Positions 44,650 through 54,990 of a stretch of DNA of 64,000 nucleotides are shown here, one piece after another; the stretch's first letter is position 1, and each line of letters opens with the position of its first letter. Source of the stretch: Carex sylvatica (lineage: Eukaryota > Streptophyta > Magnoliopsida > Poales > Cyperaceae); contig CAXKVR010000096.1 of the NCBI GenBank assembly GCA_964058845.1, forward strand, positions 92,018 through 156,017. Reading direction: 5' to 3'. The position numbers and the translations under genes were made by a program. The notes beneath the pieces were generated by a model that searched no databases, was not told the DNA's origin, and worked only from the letters and a program-made list of their open reading frames with translations.

Positions 44650-45784
44650 CCGAAATTTTTATTAATATCCAAAAAACATATCAAATTATTGAATCTGTCC
44701 ATTTTTACGTAGTAATTCAAAAAGTGTCATGTCCAGTTATTTATTAATCGGACTAATTAATTTTGGCCGGTTAATAACTAACCGGACAGGGCCTACCCAT
44801 TTCAACAATTTTGTCCGGTTAATAATTAACCGGATATAATGTATCCACTCTTTTTTTTTTTTACAAAACAATTTTTTTTTAAATTTTTTTATTTTTTATA
44901 TTGAAATATTAGAAATGTTAAATATATTTCTTTGAAAATAGAAGGAATACAATATAATTTGATTTATTAGAAAGACTGCAACAAATAATCCAGATCAACA
45001 TTTTTCAGATCGGATTTTTCGCGGCTGTAAGAAAAATTAATATATTTCTTTATGTGTTATTGGAAAAAAAAAATACTTGGATTCTGAGTTATTGATCCGA
45101 TTCAAAAGTCACTTCTAGGTAATATAAAAATTATTGTGATCCTTCTAGTACATTTAATTTACAAAAGTTGTATCTATTTTTGAAATTTTTTTTCAATAAT
45201 AATCATTAAATAACTTAAAGTTTATATATATTTTTTTAAAATAGATACAACTTTTATAAATTAAATGTACTAGAAGGATCACAATAATTTCTATATTACC
45301 TAGAAGTGACTTTAGAACCGATATCAATAACTCAGAATCCAAGTATTTTTTTTTTCCAATAACACATAAAGAAATATATTAATTTTTCTTACAGCCGCGA
45401 AAAATCCGATCTGAAAAATGTTGATCCGGGTTATTTGTTGCAGTCTTTCTAATGAATCAAATTATATTGTATTCCTTCTATTTTCAAAGAAATATATTCA
45501 ACATTTCTAATATTTCAATATAAAAAAAAATTAAAAAATTTATGTTTTGTAAAAAAAAAAAGAAAAAAAAAGAGTGGATACATTGTGTCCGGTTAATAAC
45601 TCCGGTTAATTATTAACCGGATAAAATTGTTGAAATGGGTAGGCCCTGTCCGGTTAGTTATTAACTAGACAAAATTAATCAGTCCGGTTAATAAATAACC
45701 GGACAGGATATTTTTCGAATTACTGCGCAAAAATGGACAGATTCAGTAATTTGGTATTTTTTCGGATATTAATAAAAATTTCGG
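44650..45784. mobile_element. Foldback Mutator-like element, 1135 bp, 9-bp duplication
   Basis: The two halves are near-perfect inverted copies: the left starts CCGAAATTTTTATTAATA and the right ends TATTAATAAAAATTTCGG. The arms of about 535 bp meet around a loop of about 55 bp (45184-45238). TAAAAATGA lies outside both ends (44641-44649, 45785-45793). The arms carry repeated CCGGTTAAT(A/T)A motifs. No ORF. An RNA of this element would form a long double strand. Confidence 0.92.
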
Positions 45785-45793
45785 TAAAAATGA

Positions 45794-46729
45794 TGATGTC
45801 CTCTTAAAAGAACTATACACACTGCATTTTTGTATATGAACATGTCAACCGTTTCATAATCATTTTTCCTTTGTTTATTTATATTTTGTGCTTGTTTTAA
45901 GTCGTTGATTTAAAGTAGAACATCGTTCTTCTTATTATGCTGATGTAGCAATCGTCTTTACAAAATTATTATGCCAATATTGAGGTGGATTATTAAAATA
46001 ATAATTATAATTAATATATGTGTTTAAAACAATCATTATGAGCTTAATATTGCTAATATTTGACTATTGTCATGTGTAAGAAAGGTTAATAAGTTTAAAA
46101 TTTTCGAAACTATTATTTCTGCTGCGCCATGGTTGGTTTATTTTTTTAGCTTCAACCGAGACTTGTACTCACACTGGCGCTTCAATAATTTCCGAGTCTA
46201 GTTTGTTTCTATATAAACTAATGACATGACTACATATGTTGAAATTAAGTGGAATTTGAAGCAACCATTGAGACCGATACAATCTTGAGCAAGTTCAAAT
46301 AAAATTTGATATTCATTATTTTTTATTTTTTATTTTCCACCAATCAAGCACATTGGAAGGTTGATATGGAGGGCACACAGTAGCATGTTTTTCTATGTAT
46401 CGATCTAAGTCATATTTGATTGATTGACTGAACCCGTTGTCTTCATCGATCGATGCCTCCATCACTCAAGTCACCACCTGGAAAAGAAACCCCAGTAGCT
46501 TGTGATGTTTGTTCTACATTACTTTAGTACTTCGACACATAAATACTCCCCATATAACTCTCATAAAACACTATTGAACTCTTGCCAATTCGACTAATCC
46601 TCCATTTGATAAACAAGTTTTCTTTCCATTTCAATCAATACATAAATTATAGCTATTCACTTGAGTTGTTTAACAATTCCAAATCCTTAAATCGGATTAA
46701 GAAAAATAACGAGACAGAAAAATGAATAC
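45794..46729. other. Intergenic DNA
   Basis: AT-rich; no gene or complete repeat recognised. Confidence 0.45.
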
Positions 46730-46734
46730 CTATG

Positions 46735-46923
46735 TGTTAGGAGTAGTTGTTAACTTGTTATATTATGTTAGCTCAGTTATTCAGTTAGCCTTTCTGTTAT
46801 ACTTCTGTTTGACTCTCTAGATAGCTTATGGCTGCTGCCTATATAAGGCCAGTTAATGTAATTGGTTTGATTGATGAAATACAAATTCAGTTTATTAATT
46901 TCTCTATTCTCTCAACTCTATCA
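46735..46923 (+). repeat. 5' LTR of the Ale-like Copia
   Basis: TGTTAGGAG...CTCTATCA, 189 bp, with a TATATAA box at 46840-46846. Confidence 0.93.
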
Positions 46924-46936
46924 TGGTATCAAGAGC
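46924..46936 (+). other. Primer-binding site of the Ale-like Copia
   Basis: TGGTATCAAGAGC, complementary to the 3' end of initiator tRNA-Met with one insertion, directly abutting the LTR. Confidence 0.85.
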
Positions 46937-46971
46937 CTTTCTTTCTCTCTAAGCTCTTCTCAGAACCTCTC

Positions 46972-47830
46972 ATGGCTTCTAGCGAGGTTTCAAATCCCCC
47001 CTTCCGCTCTCATTGATTATGTTATTCAGATTACACTACCTGTGTCCACCAAGCTTACGCGCGACAATTTCCTGACATGGAGATTGCAGATTGAGCCAAT
47101 TCTTGATGGATTTGGTCTCACAAAGTTTCTTGATGGCTCGGTTTCACCTCCTGAGAAGGAATTGGTCACTAATAGCGTTTCTTCCACCAATCCATCTTTC
47201 TCCAATTGGCATCGACAAGACAGATTCTTACTCGGATGGCTTCGCACTACCTTTACCAAGGGTATCCTGTCTCAGTATGTGAAATGCCAGACCTCTCGTG
47301 ACCTCTGGACTTCCTTGCATCATACCTTCTCTTCCATTTCCACTACTCGTATCATGGAGCTCCACCATGCACTTCAATCCTCAATCTGTGGAAATCAGAA
47401 ATGTGGTGAGTATTTTGAGCACATGAAATAGACTGCAGATCAGCTTGCGGCCTCCAGTGATCCTGTGACTGACTCCGATCTGGTCCGATCTATCCTAAGT
47501 GGTCTTGGTGCATATTATAATTCATTTGTAGTTGCTGTCACTACTCGAGCTACTCCTATTTCTCTAGTCGATCTCCACGCCTTTCTTCTCTCTCATGAGG
47601 CCCTGCCCTCCTCTCAAAATTTGGCTTCTGCTTCTCTTTTCGATGGATCAGATTTGGTGGCGCTTCACGCAGCTTCTGGAAGGGGTCGAGGTTGGGGACG
47701 CAAGCCGAGGGAGGAATTTTTCTCATTAGGCCCGTTCTTATTCTCAGCAAGGCCCAGTAGGTCGTGGAATTTCCTATCCAACACAAGGCCATGGCTCATC
47801 TTTTCTTGGTCCAGGTCCAAATACAGGTAA
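46972..47830 (+). pseudogene. Ale-like Gag, frameshifted
   Basis: The ATG near 46972 reads MASSEVSNPPFRSH-stop. A shifted frame continues with STKLTRDNFLTWRLQIEPIL, FSNWHRQDRFLLGWL, RDLWTSLHHTFSS, then after a stop (47429) SDLVRSILSGLGAYYNSFV. These are Retrotran_gag/UBN2 features. A Gly/Arg-rich GRGRGWGRK precedes the knuckle region. Confidence 0.85.
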
Positions 47831-47889
47831 TTCAAGTGCTGGCCGAGCCTATGCTTCTTCTGAAATTTCTCAACAACCCATTGGCCGTC

Positions 47890-48344
47890 CACAGTGTCAA
47901 ATGTGCAAGAAAAGAGGGCATGAGGCCCTTGACTGTTGGTATCGGTTTGACAACAATGCTTACCCCTCTCTTATCCCTCAAGTGTTCTACAATGCCACAA
48001 CCTCATCTCCAAGTGAAGCATGGTTTCTCGACTCCGGGGGGACTCACCATGTCACATTTGACATAAACAACCTCTCATCCTTCACTCCCTATAGTGGCAA
48101 TGATCACTTACAAGTTGGTAATGGCTCTAATCTTTCTATTCAAAATCTTGGATCTTGTTTATTGCCTACATCCTCTAGGTTCTTGAAATTGAATAGTGTA
48201 TTGCATGTTCCACAAATTATCAAAAATCTTGTTAGCATCTCTCAATTCACTAAAAATAATGAAGTCTTTCTTGAATTTCACCCTTTTTTGTGTAATAAAG
48301 TACCTCCACACGAAGCTTCCTCTACTTTGAGCTTCTCTCACTAA
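47890..48344 (+). pseudogene. Ale-like zinc knuckle and protease
   Basis: CQMCKKRGHEALDC is a perfect CX2CX4HX4C knuckle. Protease follows as WFLDSGGTHHVT with the DSG catalytic motif, then LQVGNGSNLSI and LNSVLHVPQIIKNLVSI. The frame is lost near 48290-48344. Confidence 0.88.
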
Positions 48345-49349
48345 TGGACTTTACAATCTTCACCTTTCCCCTCAAGCATTGGTTGGAGAACGTGTATCCG
48401 CATCAATGTGGCATGCAAGATTCGGGCATACGTCTTCTTCTACCACTCGTTTTCTAATAAATGTGCATAGTTTACCTATTACATCAAATAAATTGGAGAT
48501 TTGTGATGTATGTTGTAAAGCTAAGGCTCATGTTTTGTCTTTTGTTTCTTCTTACTCTCTTGCTAAATCTCATTTACATGTAATTCACTCGGATTTATGG
48601 GAACCTTCCCCGATTATTTCAAAGAACGATTTTCGTTACCATGTGCATTTTATTGACGAGTTTTCTCGATTTTCATGGATTTATTTTCTTCGTACTAAGG
48701 ATGAGCTTGTGGATGTGTTCACCAAATTTAAATTACAAGTTGAGAATCTTTTTAGTTCTACTATTAAAAATTTTCAAACGGATGGTGGTACTGAATAAAA
48801 ACCCCTCTCTCGCCTTTTTCCTCAAATTGTTCACCAAACTGCATGCCCCTACACCCCCGAGCAAAATGGTATTACAAACGAAAACATCGTAATATTGTCG
48901 AAGTAAGCCTTGCTATTATTTCTAATGCCTCTATTACTTTGCATTTTTGGGACCATATTTTCCAAAGTGTGGTGTTTCTTATCAACCACATCCCTCCTTC
49001 TACACCGCCTCATACACCTCCTTATACTCTCCTCTTTCACCAAAATCCCGGCTACAAATTCTTTCGGATTATTGGATGCCTTTGCTATCATTTAATTCGA
49101 CCTTATAACTCCCACAAGCTTCAATTCCGTGCTCTACCTTGCGTTTTCTTGGGGTATTATCAATCGCAAAAAGGTTACAAGTGTTTACATATTCTAACAA
49201 ATAAAGTTTATGTGAGTAGAAATGTTCAATTCGATGAGTCTCAATTTTCATTTGCTCAATTATCTACTACATCTGATTTTTGGAAATCTGAGCATATTGA
49301 CTTGCATACATGGAACCTTATACTGCATGCACCTGTTATCACTTTATAG
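48345..49349 (+). pseudogene. Ale-like integrase
   Basis: The pre-integrase WHARFGHTSS and CDVCCKAKAH give the HHCC zinc site. Core: HSDLWEPS (first Asp), TDGGTE (second Asp) followed by a stop at 48796. The third acidic region (QNGIT..KHRNIVE) is present in shifted frames, and GCLCYHLIRPYNSHKLQF and CVFLGYYQSQKGYKC follow. Stop and frame changes disable it. Confidence 0.85.
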
Positions 49350-49839
49350 GAACAACACAATAGACACACATCTCCTGCCGCAACAGAGCCCAATTATCTG
49401 GTTCAAGCCTCCAACCAATCGAGTCCAGCTGTAGTTGCAGCGGATCCCAATCCTTCTATGCCGACTCCTCTTCTGATTGGCTCAAGGCCCTTGTCGCCTC
49501 CAACCCAAGCTGGAGCCGATCCTATTTGCACCTACTCTAGGCGCCCAAGGCCTCCAGCGGCTCCTCCCTCTATTGTAGCAAATCCACGACCTCTTCAATC
49601 CAATTCTCCCGCTGCCTTACTTCATCTGTCTCTAGTTCCGTCGGTTCTGGACATCTCCAATTGCGTTGGCGCAACCCAAATAAAGACCACCCCTGTTAAG
49701 TCTATTACCTCCAATTCTACTCGGGTTCCTGACTCGACTCATCATATGCCTACAAGACAACGTGATAATACTAGAAAGTCCAAGAATTTTTTCGATCATG
49801 TCACATATCTCACAACTAATCATCCCATTCCTCCTATTT

Positions 49840-51404
49840 CTTCCTCTCTTGATGAACCTACATCATTTACTCAAGCCAATAAATATTTCGAATGGCGTGA
49901 AGCAATATCTCAAGAGCCCAATGCCTTAGCCAAAAATGGTACATGGGTCCTCGTGGCATCTCATCCTGATTATCATGTCATTAGCTGCAAGTAGATTTTT
50001 AAAATCAATAAGACAGCCGATGGCACAATCAAACGATACAAAGCCCGCCTTGTGGCCAATGGATACAATCAAGAAGAAGGTATTGACTTTCATGAGACCT
50101 TTAGTCCGGTGCTCGAACCTACCACAATTTGTGTAGTACTTGCTCTTGCTGTGTCTCAAAATTGGCCAATTCGGAAATTTGATGTCAATAATGCATTTCT
50201 CCATGGAGACCTCGAAGAGCAAGTGTATATGTCCCAACCACCGGGCTATGTTGATCCCTCTCATTCTCATCATGTATGCCTTCTCAAAAAGGCACTATAC
50301 GGCCTCAAGCAAGCCCCTTGTGCGTAGTTTCATTAACTCGCCTCGGTTCTTGTTAATCTTGGATTCAAGGCTTTTCAATCTGATACTTCTCTTTTTATTT
50401 GTGGTGATTCCAAGGCTATCACTATTGTGTTGATATATGTCGATGACATCATTGTCATGGGTTCTAATCCAACACTTGTGACCTCTTTCATCTCCTCCCT
50501 TGCTTCTCAATTCTCTCTCAAAGACCTTGGTTCTTTACACTATTTTTTGAGGATTCAAGTCACATCCACCTCTAAGGGTATTACTCTCTCTCAACCACAA
50601 TACATTCGAGACCTTCTCATTCATGCAAAAATGGATGGCTCAAAACCTTGCTCTACTCCCTTCTCCAAGGGTGATCTACTCTCAAAATTTTAAGGAAGTC
50701 CTATGGCCGAGCCTCACATCTATAGAAGCATTGTTGGGGCACTTCAATATGCCACCATCACTCGTCCCGACATTTTCTATGCCGTTAACAAGACTTCGCA
50801 ATTCATGCACTCCCCAACGAATGAACATTGGAATGCGGTTAAATGCATTTTGCGTTCTCTCAAAGGATTTCTTCATTTCGGCCTTCACTTTAATACTCTT
50901 TCTTCCTTTGAGTTACATGCATACGCCGATGCGGATTGGGCCGGTTGCCCGGACGATAGGAGATCTACATCAGGTTTTTACATTTTCCTTGGATCAAATT
51001 TACTTTCTTGGGGTTCTAAAAAGCAAACCACCGTATCTAGATCCACTACAGAAGCCGAATATTGTAGCATGGCAGGTGCTTGCACTGAGTTAGTTTGGCT
51101 CAAGTAACTTCTTCAAGAACTTCACGTACCTCTCAAGTCCAACCCGGTTCTATGGTGTGATAACCTAGGAGCTACATTTTTGGTTTCCAACCCGATGTTC
51201 CATGCACGAACGAAGCATATAGAGATTGACTACCACTTTGTACATGAGAAGGTTGCTCGAAAGGAATTGGATGTGCGGCTTCTCTCTTCAAAAGATCAAT
51301 TGGCCGACATGTTCACCAAGGCTCTTTCATTTACTCGCCTCGATTTTTTACGCTCCAAGCTTACACTGGCCGATACCCAGACTCAGCTTGCGGGGGGCTG
51401 TTAG
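49840..51404 (+). pseudogene. Ale-like reverse transcriptase and RNase H
   Basis: [47 protein letters not shown], then a stop/frameshift near 50325, YVDDIIVMG (catalytic pair), LHYFLRIQV, RSIVGALQY and RPDIFYAVN. RNase H: YADADWAGC, TEAEYCSMA, WCDNLGA and HIEIDYHFVHEK. A UAG replaces Trp/Gln at 49993 and another stop occurs at 51105. The active-site residues themselves are kept. Confidence 0.88.
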
Positions 51405-51586
51405 GAATAGTTGCTAGCTTGTTATATTCTGTTAGTTCAGTTATTCAGTTAGCCTTTCTGTTATACTTCTGTTTAACTCTCTGGATAGCTGATGGCTGCT
51501 GCGTATATAAGGCCAATCAATGTAATTGGTTTGATTGATGAAATACAATTCAGTCTATTCATTCCTATATTCTCTCAACTCTATCA
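51399..51586 (+). repeat. 3' LTR of the Ale-like Copia
   Basis: 188 bp, TGTTAGGAATAG...CTCTATCA, preceded by the purine stretch GCGGGGGGC (51390-51398). Confidence 0.93.
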
Positions 51587-51591
51587 CTATG

Positions 51592-52704
51592 GATTATCTT
51601 GTTGCAACTAAGCACTAGCTTTATTGCTTAGTTCAATAGAGGTATATATCATACTCAATCAAGCTCAAGAATTTAATCACCAAGAATCTTAATTCATATA
51701 AGAATAAGAGAAGTGGAACATTAGAGAGATAGAGGAACAACACTCTGTTTTTCTTTTTCTTTTCATTTCATTTTTTCTTCTTTCTTTACTGGAGAGAAGG
51801 TCCCCTTAATTAAGAGTAGACAGAATTGTGAAAACAATGGCAGCGAGCAACGACTTCAAAATTATCGGACTACGCAAAAAAAAATAAAAAAAAATGAGTT
51901 GGATTACAAAAATATTAAATTTCAACATACAACAAAAATAGACAATAGTCCAGATATACACGAGCTAATTTTCCTTTTTATTTTTTATTTTTTATTTATC
52001 TAAGAGTAGACCGAATGTTGCAACAATTCTGTACTTAAACTTCTGACCTTACTTGTCTGCCGCTTACGAAATGTTGCGACAATTTTGGACTAAGCTTCTT
52101 GCGACACCCTTATTGCAAAACACCTCAAAACACTTCTTTCAAAGTCTGAAGAGAATAAAATTTAACATCATAAATAAAATAAGGACCAACTTTTTTTTTT
52201 TTTAATATAAATGGCAACAAATCATAGGAAGTAACTTCGATTTTGTGGGCAATTTGAGATTCTTTAGCAATCAAATTATCTCACTAGCTAAATCATTTCG
52301 ATAAAATATTTTTAATCCAAATGATCTTTATTCAAATCAATTAAAAGAAATTATTCCGATCAAAGAATATATATCTATAAATTTCTAATTTCTCATATGC
52401 GTACATAATGATAAGACCAATTTTTTTCCGGCCATTTTTATTAATTCCTCCAAAAAAAAGAAAATTTTAAAAATGCCACTGCCATCTTTTTTTTTTTTTT
52501 TTTCAAAACTGCTCCGACCGTCAAGTTCATGGGCGGCCCAAAAAATCCACCAGACTGCCTCAATCACGGGCAGGCCAGACCCCTAACAAACCGCCCCCCT
52601 GCAGGGGCAGGGGCGCAGTCCTCTATTTTTTTTTTTTTTTTAGAGATATTAGTATTTTGATTTAAATAATTTTGTGAAAAAAAAGTTTTCTTGTATGCCA
52701 AAAA
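51592..52704. other. Intergenic DNA
   Basis: No gene. Several poly-A/T runs; a GC-rich patch with CCCCCCTGCAGGGGCAGGGG at about 52593-52612 forms a short hairpin. Confidence 0.45.
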
Positions 52705-52765
52705 TAAGGTTCTAAATAGCGTGCTCTAGCGGCGCAATAGTGCGCTATAGTACTCAATTTTAGAA
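52705..52765. mobile_element. Fragment of the hAT-type MITE family
   Basis: AAGGTTCTAAATAGCG followed by CTCTAGCGG and GCGCTATAG repeats matches the terminus of the MITE at 19588-20201 (right end reversed). The other end is not found, so it is truncated. Confidence 0.6.
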
Positions 52766-52775
52766 TTTAATTTCT

Positions 52776-53075
52776 ATCTCGCTCCACGTTCGGATTCGCT
52801 TTTTCGATGACGGTCGGATCTACTCACCGTCGTGTTCTGATCAAGATGGGAACTCTACACTCCGAGCACTGACGATACCGCACTCTTGGGTCCAATCGAC
52901 TCTGCTCGGTTTCAATCCCTCTCTCTCGTTCCACGATCGGATCCGCTTGTTCGATTGTAGTCACACTCCGACGATGATCGAATATACTCAGTATCGTGCT
53001 TCGGTCAAGATGAGACTCTACACTCTAAGCTCCGATAATATCACACTCTCGGCTCCGATCCCTCCCATCTCTTTC
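52776..53075. repeat. Diverged tandem duplication of about 145 bp
   Basis: Two units (about 52776-52915 and 52917-53070) share CTC(G/T)(C/T)TCCACG(T/A)TCGGAT, TCAAGATG and ACTCTACACTC, with many substitutions and small indels. No convincing frame. Confidence 0.65.
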
Positions 53076-53185
53076 ATTCTTCTCTTCGCTCGAGGATGTA
53101 GTACCGTGAGAAAGGAGAGGATGTTGTGTCGAAAATGAGGCCTACAAGGAGTGAAAATAATGGAGTTGGGTAGGGGTGGGGTTTT

Positions 53186-53214
53186 GGGGGGGGGGGGGGG
53201 GGGGGAGGGGGGGA
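53186..53214 (+). repeat. Long G-run
   Basis: Twenty consecutive G, then A and further G-runs. Able to form G-quadruplexes; length may also be affected by sequencing. Confidence 0.85.
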
Positions 53215-53225
53215 GGAGAGCAACT

Positions 53226-53575
53226 TTTCATACCTCATTATATCTCATTATGTCTTATATTTTATATATTCATTTTCAAAGTGTAAAATATTGATTCAAA
53301 CCACTAAACATGATATTCATACTAAAATATGTTTGAAGACCAAATTTTATAATTTTGAAATTTTTTATTAAGATAGGTATAAAATTATTGTTTCTGAACT
53401 GTTAAAAAACAATAATTTTGTATTTATCTAAAAAATAGTAAATATTTTTCAAAAATTATAAAATTTGATGTTTAAACATATTTTAGTATGAATATCATGT
53501 CGAGCAGTTTGAATCAGAACTTTAAAATTTAAAATTTAAAATATGAAGTGTAATAAGTTATGAAAACATAAAGTA
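53226..53575. mobile_element. Foldback MITE, about 350 bp
   Basis: The arms pair around ATTGTTTCTGAACTGTTAAAAAACAAT (near 53387-53413). The left arm has GATATTCATACTAAAATATG and CAAATTTTATAATTTTG; the right arm has their reverse, CATATTTTAGTATGAATATC. Outer ends are looser. No duplication identified. Confidence 0.8.
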
Positions 53576-53704
53576 ATGGAACTCTCCTCAACAAAACAAA
53601 TAATAGGCCACGTTAGATGTCAACGTACATTTTGCTAAACTGCAGTTTTATGAAAAACCGCGTAAAGGGGAAAAAAAACATAATATGCAATTACGGTCAT
53701 TTTG

Positions 53705-54084
53705 CCGAATTTTTTTATTAATAAGAAATTATTTAAATAAATATCGATAATAGAGAACGGATTTGAGGATTTGAGTTTTTTTTTAGATATAGAAAAACGA
53801 TAGTCTATAACATTCAGAGGATGTTATAGACCATCACAGCCAGGAACAATCTATTTCGATCTCTATTTTTGTCAGAAATAGACTATGTTTTGATAAAAAC
53901 TGACACTGTTTAGCTAGAAATTGACACTTTTTTTTTTAATCAAGAATTAGCACTGTTTTGACAGAAATTGGCACTGTTTTAGGCCGTGATACGTTCATAT
54001 TTTTTTCTATATTTCGAAAAAACTCAGATTTATTCTTCATTATCGATATTTAATTAATTAATTTTCTACTAAGAAAAATTTCGG
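53705..54084. mobile_element. Mutator-like MITE, 380 bp, 9-bp duplication
   Basis: The left end CCGAATTTTTTTATTAATAA and the right end reversed CCGAAATTTTTCTTAGTAGA are inverted repeats, continuing to a shared AAATATCGATAAT. GTCATTTTG lies directly outside both (53696-53704, 54085-54093). The interior has a stem-loop TCTATAACAT/ATGTTATAGA (53792-53820) and repeated GACACTGTTTT-like units. No ORF. Confidence 0.88.
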
Positions 54085-54114
54085 GTCATTTTGTGTTACT
54101 ACTTACTACGGAGT

Positions 54115-54650
54115 AGGGGTGTAAACGAGCTGGCTTGGGAAGAGCTGGGCCTTAGCTCGGCTCATTTATTTTGGCCCGAGTCTGGACCGAGCGAGCTGGA
54201 CTTAGGTCACTCGAGCCAAAAACCCTTGGCTCGCTCATGATAAGCCAGCTCGAGTTAGCTCGCGAGCTGACGAGCTGGCTCGCTGGACTTTATTGGACTG
54301 CTATTATACAAATTCAAAAATATAAAAATAAGAAAACTCATTCAAAAAAATTAAGAAATCGTCCAACAGACACATCTTCAAGCCACTGAAGCCCATACTT
54401 TTTCTTCCCAAACGAAAAATACATCAATTTTGTATAATTGAGCCTTTGAAAATGAGATTAGACTTAAAATTATACGAGGCTAAACTCTAAATTCACTGTA
54501 ACTTAATGAGCCGAACTGACCTGGTCCAAACTGACACCTGACTCAGCTTATTTATTTTGATCCGAGTCTGAACCAAACTGTCTCATTAACAGCTCAATTC
54601 ATTACCGAGTGAGCTAAAGGCGAGCCACAAGCTTTTTGTGCAGCCTAAGT
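54115..54650 (+). mobile_element. Possible hAT-type non-autonomous element
   Basis: Starts TAGGGGTGTAAACGAGC, the typical start of a plant hAT family rich in GAGCTGGCTCG/GCTCGAG motifs, which fill 54130-54290. Related wording (GAGCCGAACTGACC, CCGAGTCTGAACC) recurs at 54500-54570. The matching right end CTCGTTTACACCCCTA is missing. Confidence 0.5.
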
Positions 54651-54707
54651 ACAGAGCCTTGGAGATAGAAAACAAACAGAAATCGAGTACAAAAAAGCTT
54701 CCAAATC

Positions 54708-54864
54708 CTCTAAGGTAACCTAGTTTTTATGTTTAGATCCATATCATCCGATCAGAATTCACACGGATATTGAAGGGATACCGTGCATTCTACCCTCGGA
54801 TCGGATAGGTCGGATTCTGATCGCACGGTTTTTATCTAAACAGATAAATTTTGTTATCTCAGAG
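54708..54864. mobile_element. Small foldback MITE in the MED27 promoter
   Basis: CTCTAAGGTAAC..TATGTTTAGATC at the left and its reversed counterpart CTCTGAGATAAC..CTGTTTAGAT at the right. The inner arms share GATCAGAAT and CACGG in inverted order. It ends 126 bp before the MED27 start codon. Confidence 0.75.
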
Positions 54865-54990
54865 AATATGGACTCGTACTAAAAATGCACTGAATTTCTC
54901 AACTCTCTACTCTTTCCCTTTCCCCCCCGCTCGCTGAAAACCCTCCAACAGAGCAAAAACAACACCCTAAAATCGCAAAAAACGATCTGG

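Larger units (their letters stand above)
46735..51586 (+). mobile_element. Ale/Retrofit-like Copia retrotransposon, complete, 4852 bp
   Basis: Two short LTRs (46735-46923 and 51399-51586), a primer-binding site right after the first, a polypurine stretch before the second, and a 5-bp target duplication CTATG (46730-46734, 51587-51591). Short LTRs, the TGGTATCAAGAGCC site and the domain wording fit the Ale/Retrofit lineage. The LTRs differ at about 17 of 189 positions, so it is not recent. Stops and frameshifts occur in gag, integrase and reverse transcriptase, so it is no longer autonomous. Confidence 0.93.
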
